In this document: positions 10,157 to 18,760 of the stretch, in pieces
Layout: each line of letters opens with the position of its first letter
How positions within the stretch are numbered: position 1 is the stretch's first letter
Origin: Fistulifera solaris
Taxonomy: Eukaryota; Bacillariophyta; Bacillariophyceae; Naviculales; Stauroneidaceae
DNA: 64,000 bases
Assembly (NCBI GenBank): GCA_030295235.1
Contig: AP026127.1
Coordinates: 374,501 to 438,500 of the forward strand
Direction: 5' to 3'
Program-made: the position numbers and the translations under genes
Notes under the pieces: generated by a model
Database searches by the model: none
What the model saw: the letters and a program-made list of their open reading frames with translations, nothing else
Told to the model about the DNA's origin: nothing

Positions 10157-12022
10157 ATGTCAGAAGAAAAAGAGTCAGATTACGGATTTATTTTCAAGGT
10201 CTCTGGACCGCTGGTAGTTGCCGATGGTATGAGCGGTTCTGCCATGTACGAGCTAGTGCGTGTCGGTCACTCCAAGCTCGTCGGAGAGATTATTAAGCTC
10301 GAAGGTGATACGGCTTCGATTCAGGTGTACGAAGATACTTCGGGTTTGACCGTCGGTGATCCGGTTCTTCGAAAGAAACAACCTCTTTCGGTGGAACTCG
10401 GACCCGGTATCATGGGTACCATTTTCGACGGTATTCAGCGTCCATTGGAAAGTATTTTCATGGGAACCGGTGACGTGTATGTGCCAAAGGGTGTCGATAT
10501 TCCTTGTCTTTCCCGTGACGTGCGCTGGACGTTCACTCCCGGAAATTTCCGCGAGGGTCAACCCATTTCGGGTGGTGATGTGATCGGAACGGTGTACGAA
10601 AATGAGATTATTGATAGTCACAAGATCCTTTGCCCGCCCAATGTTTACGGTATCGTCAGCAAAATCTACACCACTTCATCGGATGGCAAAGATACTTTCA
10701 CTGTGGACGACGTCGTGATGGAAGTTTTCAACGAGGCCCAGAACAAGACCCATTCTCTCACCTTGAGCCATTTCTGGCCCGTGCGTCGCCCCCGTCCGAT
10801 TGCCGAGAAGCTCCCGGGTAATGCGCCCCTTATCACTGGTTTACGTGTTATTGATGGTCTCTTTCCTTCTGTTTTGGGAGGAACGTGTGCTGTACCTGGT
10901 GCGTTCGGTTGCGGAAAGACCGTTATCAGTCAGTCGTTGTCCAAGTTCTCGAACAGTGATGCCATCGTTTATGTTGGTTGTGGAGAACGTGGTAACGAAA
11001 TGGCGGAAGTGTTGTGCGATTTCCCTGAGTTGACCATGACAGTGAAAGATGCTACCACCGGACAAGAGAAAGAGGTCGGTATCATGAAGCGCACCACGCT
11101 CGTTGCGAACACCTCGAACATGCCCGTGGCGGCTCGTGAAGCGTCCATTTACACGGGTATCACTCTCGCGGAGTACTTCCGTGATCAGGGAATGAATGTC
11201 TCCATGATGGCTGACTCGACTTCCCGATGGGCCGAAGCTCTTCGTGAAATTTCCGGTCGTCTTGGAGAGATGCCTGCCGATTCCGGTTACCCTGCCTATT
11301 TAGGAGCACGTCTTGCTGCTTTTTACGAACGTGCCGGTCGTGTCGCCTGTCTGGGATCTCCGAACCGTGAGGGTACTGTGTCTGTTGTCGGGGCAGTTTC
11401 TCCTCCGGGTGGTGACTTCTCCGACCCTGTCACAGCAGCAACGTTGTCGATCGTGCAAGTCTTCTGGGGACTCGATAAGAAGCTTGCTCAACGAAAGCAC
11501 TTCCCAAGTCTCAATTGGTTGATTTCTTACACCAAGTACATGCAAGTTCTGGAACCCTACTTCAACAACTTGGACAGCCAGTATTCCTACTTGCGAAATC
11601 AAGCTCGCACTATTCTTCAACAAGAAGACAACTTGTCCGAAATTGTGCAGCTTGTTGGAAAGGAGTCGCTCTCGGAGGATCAAAAGGTCGTCATGGAGGT
11701 CGCGAAATTGCTTCGTGAAGATTTCTTGGCGCAGAATGCTTTCACTGATTATGACTTTACGTGCCCACTGCCTAAGACTGTCGGTATGCTGAAAGTCATC
11801 ATCAGCTTTTATGACCTCTGCCAAAAGTCCATCGCGGATTCGCCTTCGGATGCTAAGCTGACGTACGCTCATATCAAGACAGCCTTGGCGCCAATCCTGC
11901 AAAAAGTCGTCGATACGAAGTACGTTGATCCCAAGGCATCGGCCAGTGACATCAGCAAGGAGTATGTCGATTTAGTGGAGGAAATGAAACGCGAGTTTCA
12001 AACATTGACGGACGGTATTTAA
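10157..12022 (+). CDS. ATP6V1A: V-type H+-ATPase catalytic subunit A
   Basis: ATP-hydrolysing subunit of the V1 sector, which powers proton pumping into vacuoles and other acidic compartments. The protein is 621 residues, the standard length. The P-loop GAFGCGKT is at about residues 248-255, followed by [16 protein letters not shown] and the [20 protein letters not shown] block typical of this subunit. The non-homologous region that distinguishes A from B subunits lies between about residues 110 and 200. The start is set by the first ATG after the leader intron acceptor. Codon use is GC-richer than in most neighbours, consistent with high expression. Single coding exon, intact. Confidence 0.98.
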   Translation: MSEEKESDYGFIFKVSGPLVVADGMSGSAMYELVRVGHSKLVGEIIKLEGDTASIQVYEDTSGLTVGDPVLRKKQPLSVELGPGIMGTIFDGIQRPLESIFMGTGDVYVPKGVDIPCLSRDVRWTFTPGNFREGQPISGGDVIGTVYENEIIDSHKILCPPNVYGIVSKIYTTSSDGKDTFTVDDVVMEVFNEAQNKTHSLTLSHFWPVRRPRPIAEKLPGNAPLITGLRVIDGLFPSVLGGTCAVPGAFGCGKTVISQSLSKFSNSDAIVYVGCGERGNEMAEVLCDFPELTMTVKDATTGQEKEVGIMKRTTLVANTSNMPVAAREASIYTGITLAEYFRDQGMNVSMMADSTSRWAEALREISGRLGEMPADSGYPAYLGARLAAFYERAGRVACLGSPNREGTVSVVGAVSPPGGDFSDPVTAATLSIVQVFWGLDKKLAQRKHFPSLNWLISYTKYMQVLEPYFNNLDSQYSYLRNQARTILQQEDNLSEIVQLVGKESLSEDQKVVMEVAKLLREDFLAQNAFTDYDFTCPLPKTVGMLKVIISFYDLCQKSIADSPSDAKLTYAHIKTALAPILQKVVDTKYVDPKASASDISKEYVDLVEEMKREFQTLTDGI

Positions 12023-12103
12023 TAAAGTTAACTATTTGTTACTAGTCTAATGCGGCGAGCGAATTACTTTGTACTTTGAGATTGCATAGCTTATATTATT
12101 CAT

Positions 12104-13012
12104 TTACCCTTTCTTCTGAAACCATTTACCATGTGTCACACCGAAAGGAAGCATTACGGCCACTGCTCCTCCAACTATGTTGCCCAATGTTACTGGAATC
12201 AAGTTCTTGGTGAACATTTGCGCAATCGTAATTTCCGCTCCCCGCATCATACCGAGCGGAATCAGGCACATGTTGGCGACGGAATGGTCCAGTCCCAAGG
12301 CCACAAACGCGGAAATAGGGAACCAGACTGCCGTCATCTTGCCAATCATGGAGGAGCATCCGGACGCCATGTAAACGGCCATACAGACGAGCCAGTTGCA
12401 CATGAGGCCACGCGTAAAAGCAACACCCCATGGCACCGAACACTTGGCTGTCGCCAGCGTAACCGCACCCGGAGCGGCCCCCAACGTCATGCCTTGAAAT
12501 GCCAAGTAGGCTAGAAGGAGTGACCCGACAAAATTACCCAAATAACTCGCCACCCAGCTTTTGACAAGGTCTTTCCGTTCAATTTGTCCCTCCATGTACG
12601 CCGCGGTCACGAGAGCGGTATTTCCCGTAAACAGTTCTCCACCCGTCACCAACGTCATAATTAGACCAAAGGGAAGACCGAATGCTCCGGTAATGATTTT
12701 CTGGAGACCTGGATTCGATTGCAGCAGACCCGGGCAAGCTCCCCCGACCGAAATGGCCAAGAAAATGCCAAAACCAATGTGGCAGCCCGATACTACACCG
12801 AGTGTAAAAATCTTGGAAAAAGATGCTGTCGCTTTCTTGACTCCGGCCGCCACAGCGCCTTCATACAGCGCTACGGGTAGCTTTAACTCCGGCTCGACCA
12901 ACGACGGCGCCGATAAGGACACAGCCGGCACTTTGGCCATGGGCTGACTAATCGCAAAAGCGGAGCTGGTGGCGCTGACAATGAGCAGAATAAACGTGAT
13001 GAGACGAACCAT
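12104..13012 (-). CDS. Formate/nitrite transporter (FNT) family channel, likely plastid
   Basis: A 302-residue, six-helix FNT-family protein. In algae this family includes the NAR1 proteins that carry nitrite into the plastid. The best start is M at 13012: the next 20 residues form a signal peptide ending SSAFA, which fits the diatom plastid-import signature, whereas the 49 codons upstream look like leader. Helices hold the family motifs GGELFTGN and SYLGNFVGSLL, a pore-region histidine in ALGLDHSVANM, and a C-terminal LGNIVGGAV. The C-terminal tail is short and basic. Nitrite is the likeliest substrate, formate a possibility. Convergent with V-ATPase A, with 81 bp between the stops. An ACGTCA word lies about 170 bp upstream. 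Confidence 0.9.
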   Translation of the reverse strand: MVRLITFILLIVSATSSAFAISQPMAKVPAVSLSAPSLVEPELKLPVALYEGAVAAGVKKATASFSKIFTLGVVSGCHIGFGIFLAISVGGACPGLLQSNPGLQKIITGAFGLPFGLIMTLVTGGELFTGNTALVTAAYMEGQIERKDLVKSWVASYLGNFVGSLLLAYLAFQGMTLGAAPGAVTLATAKCSVPWGVAFTRGLMCNWLVCMAVYMASGCSSMIGKMTAVWFPISAFVALGLDHSVANMCLIPLGMMRGAEITIAQMFTKNLIPVTLGNIVGGAVAVMLPFGVTHGKWFQKKG

Positions 13013-13277
13013 GGTTTCGATATGACAGCTAAAGATGAAGATCTTTATAGAATGAATGATGATTGCGTCAAATGGACGAAGATGCCGATGAGAAAAAGGA
13101 TCGGAAGAAGTGAGCAACGATGTCGAAATTGTGACGATTATTCCGGAGTTTTGGGGCAACGCCCGTAGGTCGTCCGAAAGATGACGTATCGTTGTCGTCT
13201 CAAGACTGACACTCGTTTCTTGAGATCAGAAGCGTACTTGTAGTGTTGCGTTTATTTGTTTGGGTTGCAACTAGACT

Positions 13278-13910
13278 AGCAACGTGAAAATACAACTGGT
13301 CCGGATTTTCCGGAGACGTGTAAGTACCACACGCCCAGATTTCCTAGGAACGTGAAAAGTGCAAATACCACTCACCCAGATTTTCTGGGAACGTGAAAAT
13401 ACATTGGTCCAGATTTTCTGGACTACTTGAAAATGCCAAACTCCCAGATTTTCAGGTAACGTGAAAATACATTGGTCCAGATTTTCTGGAGCAGCGTAAA
13501 TATTACAACCCAGATTTCCTGGGAACCTGAAAATACAGCTGGTCCAGATTTTCTGGACCACGTGTAAATATCACTCTCCCAGATTTCCTGAAAACTTGAA
13601 AATACATCTGGTCCAGATTTTTTGGACCATGTGTAAATATCACTCTTCCAGATTTCCTGGAAACTTAAAATACAGCTGGTCCAGATTGTCTGGACCAAAG
13701 TAAATGTTACACCCCCAGATTTCCTGGGAATGTGAAAATACCGCTGGTCCAGATTTTCTGGACTAACCTAAATATTACACCCCCAGATTTCCTGGGGATG
13801 TGAAAATACACTTGGTCCAGATTTTCTGGACCATTGTAAATACCACTCCCCCAGATTTCCTGGAAAGTTGAAAATACAGCTGGTCCAGATTTTCTGGACC
13901 CTAACGTGAA
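13278..13910. repeat. 68-bp minisatellite with alternating palindromes
   Basis: About nine copies of a 68-bp period; the GGTCC landmarks lie at 13406, 13474, 13541, 13610, 13678, 13746, 13814 and 13882, with a more diverged start at 13298. Each period contains two hairpin-forming words, GGTCCAGATTTTCTGGACC and CCCAGATTTCCTGGG, separated by AT-rich spacers with GTGAAAATAC. The array sits between the 5' ends of the divergent FNT and TFIIF-beta genes. Open frames read through it only because the period shifts phase, so it is not coding. Confidence 0.95.
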
Positions 13911-14069
13911 ATGCCGCGCTCAGTATAGACTATTAATAAACGCAAGAAAAAGATCCTCTTGCTGTCATCAAATAATTAAAAAAGCCGTCTGTATCATTAG
14001 CTGTAAAGCTTCGAAAAAGTCTGCAAGGACGACGTTGTAATTTAACGGATTTTGTGCATTTGCGAAACG

Positions 14070-15001
14070 ATGGCGGACCCGATGGAAGTGAATGAAGAGC
14101 GAGTTACTGCAGAGTCGTACGGTTCTTTGAATACCAACAACGCCGCTGACGAATGTTGGGTGATTCGTATCCCGAAAAAATTGGCCGAATTGTGGGAAAA
14201 AGCTCCGGAGGGCACCGATTTAGGGAAATGGTCTTTACGAAAGGCGGGACGACCGCAACAGGACGCAAAGTCAAACCGTCTCTCACCGTTCATGTTTCCG
14301 AGTCACTCGTCGAGCAGATGCAACCGCCGGTTCCTCACAATCGCAATTTGCCTCCCGGTACGGTACCTCCGTCGTCCATGCCTCTCAATTATTCGCTACA
14401 AGCCATGACGAAGAAAGTGCCGGTGATGCATCCGTTCGTACGCAATCCTTATAACGGGTCGGTGCAGATACTCGGAACCGTCACGAGAACGGCCAACATG
14501 CAAGTCGAACAAGATCAAAATTATCGTACACTTCTCAAAGACCGTTTGATTGCCACCAATATCAATAGCAATCGATTTGTGAAACCCATGGAGCAAACGG
14601 AATCCATCATTGCGAAACAGAAATCGACACTGCAAACTAATTCCAAAAAGCGCGGTTTTGGGGACGCCGTGTCACAGACCGGACAAAGACTACTGGACGC
14701 CGCACAAGAGCGCAGTCTTCAATTGCAGCAGCAGATGCAAGGACGACACAAGAAAGCACGCAAATTCGCTCCGGATCAACCCATCAAATCCGTCTTGTTT
14801 GAACTGTTTGCGGAACAGCAGTTTTGGACCGTCAAGGATCTCAAAGCCGCCGCGGCGGCCGGAGGATGCACGTCGGCCAACACGAAGCGGGCGGAAACGG
14901 AAATTCGAGACATTTTGCGCAACGAGATTGGAGAATATCATAGGAGTGGCGATCACAAGAATATGTGGGAATTGAAGAAGGAATTTCAGCAGCAAACATA
15001 A
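14070..15001 (+). CDS. GTF2F2: TFIIF beta subunit (RAP30)
   Basis: General transcription factor subunit that, with TFIIF alpha, escorts RNA polymerase II to the promoter. The N-terminal dimerisation part starts CWVIRIPKKLAELWEKA. A middle block has GTVTRTANMQVEQDQNYRTL. The C-terminal winged helix begins QPIKSVLFELFAEQQFWTVK and ends with the family-typical HKNMWELKKEF. The start is the ATG at 14070 (A at -3, G at +4). The frame changes once near 14223-14225, where GGG reads correctly as GGGG (giving DLGEMVFTKGG). An intron is not indicated. Since this is an essential gene, a missing base in the sequence is the simplest explanation. About 310 aa. Confidence 0.88.
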
Positions 15002-15237
15002 CAAAAGCTCATTAATATTTCTACAGATAGCTATTTCCTAGTTTCAGCCTTCCATTATTTGAGCTGCCATGGATGAGTCGCTGCGCTCCTAGTCGACGAT
15101 GCACGACACAACAGCACATGAAGTAAGAACTTCAAACCATACTATTACTGAAATAAACTACAATTAGCCGAGGTAATAGGAACAAAGTAATAGTATGGTG
15201 TACATTGCTTGAGGAATTGAAGGGCCATCCCGATACC

Positions 15238-16629
15238 TTACGATGTCAAATCGGACGGAGTCCGCTTTAAGGACTCGCTTTCATTCGATTCTTGATTTTC
15301 CTGCCGTGTTCGTTTTCTTCCCCTTCGCGGCGTGTTATCCTGTTCGATACTACTAGCGGAACCACGCTTCGCAAATTTCATAATCTCCTCTTCCACTTGT
15401 CCATTCGCCTCGTCAAACGCCTCTTGTATCGTTTTTTCTGTCGAATTTCCTCCCATCAGTTTCTCATAGTCGGATTCGGTGAATTTACCGTTTTGACTCG
15501 TATCGAATTTGAAATCCCATAGAAACATCATGGCGCCATTGGGGTGATCGACCAGAGCACCCCGTACGAATCGCTTCACGAGCCGGACTTCGGTCTCTCG
15601 TTGCAACACTTGACCGTCACTGAGGTACAGCACCGTGTCATTCGCATTTCTTCTCGACGCTGGTGGTGGCATTGCCTTCAATATCATGGCTCGATTCAAT
15701 TGATCGATGAAAACGGGGTGCTTGTAATCAATGATATCACCCGCTCGCAGTTTGCGATACTGGTTCTTGATTTCGGCATCAGTGAGGAAAAAATGGGGTT
15801 TGGGTGTCACGGGTGTGGGAGGTGTCACGGTCACGGTATCCTCGCTCGCCGTGTACACAAAGTCTTCCTCTGGGTCATCGTCATCGTCACCAATCTCATC
15901 TATTGTTGCGTTTTGATCGAATTCCAACTGTTTTTGTAGCAATAATTCGAGAAAATATTGCTCTTCCAGTATCATGCGCTGTTGTTCCTGTCCTTTCTTT
16001 TCCGAAAAGGGTCGGTATAGTTTCAGCTGTTTCGTATAGGCCGCCATGTGTTCGGGATTCCAGCTCGTTTCTTCACCATATTCCGTGAGATTCCGCGTCG
16101 ACACCGATTGAATGGTCGACGTGTCCAACATACGATCCCCCATATACTCGACAATCTGTTTTCCCTCTTTCATATGGACGACTTGGGCATTGGAGGGATC
16201 GTGATTGACAAAAACGGGCCATAGTTTCCGTCCGGTCCGGAGCCATTTGATGTCGGAAGCTTTGGCTATTTTCGGAAAGCATTTGATCGAAAGGACTCGT
16301 TCAATCGCATTTTGGGCGTTTTTCATGGCTGTAGAGCCGGAGAATTGGGAACGAAAGATGTCAGTAATAGAAGCACATTGTACTGGTACGACAATGACAA
16401 CAAAATAACGACGGACCTTGTTCTTCAAGTTCTTTTTCGTGTACACGGTTTCGGTTTCTACTAATTTTTCTGCTTTGTGACTGGTCGTCGAAGACTGGGG
16501 TGATACTTGCGGGGTCTTCCGGTTCGAAGGATGCAGCAAGCTGGGTTGGAGGATGTCGTCCATCTCATCGTCACTTTCGAGTAATTCGGCTTTTAGTTTC
16601 TGACGTTGCTCGGCGCTGATGCGGGGCAT
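15238..16629 (-). CDS. Nuclear-type hypothetical protein sharing a novel domain with the 18.8 kb gene
   Basis: About 463 residues from the M at 16629 (MPRISAEQRQKLKAE); 30 further codons upstream look like leader. An acidic stretch (DDDDDPEEDF) and a basic tail (PRRGRKRTRQ) suggest a nuclear protein. The region GDIIDYKHPVFIDQ through VDHPNGAMMFLWDF matches, block for block, GDVIHYFHPAFAAG through YNHPGIFRDLENF in the gene at 18761-21070. Between the blocks both have a strand pair around LSDGQVLQRETEVRLVK. I know no named family with this pattern. An 88-nt GT-AG segment (16329-16416) looks intron-like, but removing it shifts the frame, so it is read as coding. Function unknown. Confidence 0.75.
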   Translation of the reverse strand: MPRISAEQRQKLKAELLESDDEMDDILQPSLLHPSNRKTPQVSPQSSTTSHKAEKLVETETVYTKKNLKNKVRRYFVVIVVPVQCASITDIFRSQFSGSTAMKNAQNAIERVLSIKCFPKIAKASDIKWLRTGRKLWPVFVNHDPSNAQVVHMKEGKQIVEYMGDRMLDTSTIQSVSTRNLTEYGEETSWNPEHMAAYTKQLKLYRPFSEKKGQEQQRMILEEQYFLELLLQKQLEFDQNATIDEIGDDDDDPEEDFVYTASEDTVTVTPPTPVTPKPHFFLTDAEIKNQYRKLRAGDIIDYKHPVFIDQLNRAMILKAMPPPASRRNANDTVLYLSDGQVLQRETEVRLVKRFVRGALVDHPNGAMMFLWDFKFDTSQNGKFTESDYEKLMGGNSTEKTIQEAFDEANGQVEEEIMKFAKRGSASSIEQDNTPRRGRKRTRQENQESNESESLKRTPSDLTS

Positions 16630-16719
16630 GATAAATGCGATGTTGAGATATGTAGATTGTGAGGAAAGAAAAATGGGTTGGAAGAAGGTTACAGAGGGAG
16701 CTTTGCCGTTTCGTGGCAA

Positions 16720-17094
16720 TAAAATAAATGGACTCCCAAAAATGGATCATTGGAAAAATTTTGGCGAAGGCGTGGAATAAGCGCGCGCTCTTTTGCGTTG
16801 CGGGGTTGGATTTGGCGGGAAACGATAGAGTGGGACTTAGACTTAACTACTCGGGTACCGGTACGATTCTATGGATCCCGATCCTTATTCCATAACGCGT
16901 GTGAGTGAGTCTTGTGAACGAAAAAAATCCGAAAAATGCCGACCATGGTTCGACGTCTAGAGTCCAGGCAAAGCGTTCTTACTGTATTATTTATGCAAAA
17001 CGAACTGTCTTTTACTCTCCTATTGTATTGCTGCACTTGTTGGGAAGGTCAAGGCACAAAAGGGGAGTGACTGGAACGCGACCAGAGGAGTAAG
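16720..17094. other. Divergent intergenic region
   Basis: Head-to-head promoter region between the 15.2 kb and 17.1 kb genes. It contains gggtaccggtacg near 16853, a palindromic word seen in other intergenic regions here. No gene seen. Confidence 0.4.
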
Positions 17095-18537
17095 ATGGGA
17101 AACATTCAATGTCTCGACGCTTCGACCGTCTACGATAAAGATTTCCAACTAGATGTCAAACGACGCACGACGGAGCCAGACGAAGACTTTTTCACCATTC
17201 ATACCTCGGATCCACCACGACGATGTATTCTGGAATCCAGCATCATCCTGGACGCGTTCGTCGATCAGGCAGAAACGTTGATACGACGAGACAAAGTCAA
17301 TCCTGCCCTGGATGACAGTATCCTTTCCACCGGAAATAGCGTATTTTCCGAAAAAGAATCCCTTCGTGTCGACACTGTACCTTCCATGATGACAACGATG
17401 TCCACCTCGACGAGACTGGCTGCTAATTTACAAGGAAAGACTGTCTTACGATCAGCTCCAAAGAAAGAATCTAATCGTCCTGTCCTTTTGGGCACCGATG
17501 ACTTCTCGACCAACTATTTGCGACGCGACATATTATCGTTTTTAACGCAACACCACATGGAAACGGAAGTGGGCATTTCCGAAACCTCTTGCATCCTGAC
17601 ACCCTGTGCCGATGTGCAACTGTTCAATCCGACGTATGCGGCCACCATTTTAGAGCACACCAGTGTGTTGCACTTGAAAATGGTTCCCCATTGTTACCAT
17701 TTCTATCACAATTACATGACGCGATTATTACCCGACAATCCACTCACCAAAGCGATCGCCAAGGGTATTACGAAGACTGATTTGTCGCAAAGACAAGTGC
17801 CGACGTTAGTCGGTTCCGGATCGTCTGCCATCGATTCGGCGTTTGTCGGTGAGGGCCCTCCTTCGTCGCCGGTCGTGTTGCTGGCAACGGATTCGGTCTT
17901 TATGGACTTGGGTCTCACAGGATCACTCGGACTGGTCGACCGAAAGAAATTTCGCAGCTTGAAAGATTGTATGGCAGTGAAACCGAACTTGAAAAGTCCA
18001 GAACATTACATGGTGTTATTGAATCGACGCTCCGGTGTTCCGCTCCTGGTGTGTGCGTTGAAAGCCACCGCCACCGGCCCTCCTGTCGTACGTATCTTTG
18101 CCACCAAGAGTCGAGTGTATGGACAAAAGGTGGCCGCCGAAACACACGCGTTGGGTTTGGATTGGGGGGAATCGTTGCCATTGTACACCTGGGCGGAGAT
18201 TGTCACGACGGGACGCTACCCGGACCGTGTTCGATACTCCATCTTTATGGCCACGGGTTCCGATGGTCGATTTGAAATCCGTCCAAGCTATTGTGCTGTT
18301 CACGAATCCAGCGGTAGTCCGGAAATCAAGGTAGTTGGTCGAACAGAACGGGAAACCTATCACGCGGGCTGTGCCGTCGTGTCGTTGTGCAAAGAAAGCA
18401 ATGCGTCTGCTGACGATGACGAGGCCTTTGTTCGTCTTTCGATTTCACGTGGGATTGATCCTGCTCTACTCATATGCTTCGCCGCGTTCGTTGATGAGGC
18501 ATTAGAAAAGACAATGCGAATGCAATGTCAGGCGTGA
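17095..18537 (+). CDS. Putative N-myristoylated, palmitoylated protein of unknown function
   Basis: A 480-residue protein that starts MGNIQC. A glycine at position 2 and a cysteine at position 6 are what dual myristoylation and palmitoylation use, which would hold it at a membrane. The first 140 residues are polar and low in order. From about 150 to the end it looks like a folded beta-rich region, with VVLLATDSVFMDLGL, HYMVLLNRRSGVPLLVCAL and RYSIFMATGSDGRFEI. The strands recall tubby/scramblase-like beta barrels, but this is only an impression. Single exon, intact. Confidence 0.8.
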   Translation: MGNIQCLDASTVYDKDFQLDVKRRTTEPDEDFFTIHTSDPPRRCILESSIILDAFVDQAETLIRRDKVNPALDDSILSTGNSVFSEKESLRVDTVPSMMTTMSTSTRLAANLQGKTVLRSAPKKESNRPVLLGTDDFSTNYLRRDILSFLTQHHMETEVGISETSCILTPCADVQLFNPTYAATILEHTSVLHLKMVPHCYHFYHNYMTRLLPDNPLTKAIAKGITKTDLSQRQVPTLVGSGSSAIDSAFVGEGPPSSPVVLLATDSVFMDLGLTGSLGLVDRKKFRSLKDCMAVKPNLKSPEHYMVLLNRRSGVPLLVCALKATATGPPVVRIFATKSRVYGQKVAAETHALGLDWGESLPLYTWAEIVTTGRYPDRVRYSIFMATGSDGRFEIRPSYCAVHESSGSPEIKVVGRTERETYHAGCAVVSLCKESNASADDDEAFVRLSISRGIDPALLICFAAFVDEALEKTMRMQCQA

Positions 18538-18760
18538 CAGTACAAGTAAATCCGCTTTGTTTACGACGGAGCGGCTCCTACTTTGCTTATTATTCAATCT
18601 GAACCTCAAAAGAAGGGCTATCGGTATCCTAATCCATTGATGATTGATTACGGTTACGCTAGTTACCCGTGCTTATGAGGTCCGGTTGTTCAAAAACGAT
18701 CGTGGTATGAAACTGGCTGGAGCTTCAAAGCGGATGCTGAGATATTCTGCTTCGCCCGTT

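Noticed and set aside
13271-13698. Minus-strand frames of 90-96 codons across the minisatellite
   Set aside because: They are translations of the 68-bp repeat, whose phase changes every unit.
16329-16416. 88-nt GT-AG segment inside the 15.2 kb gene that looks like an intron
   Set aside because: Its removal shifts the frame into a stop, while the unspliced frame stays open. It could only be real if a further sequence error lies nearby.
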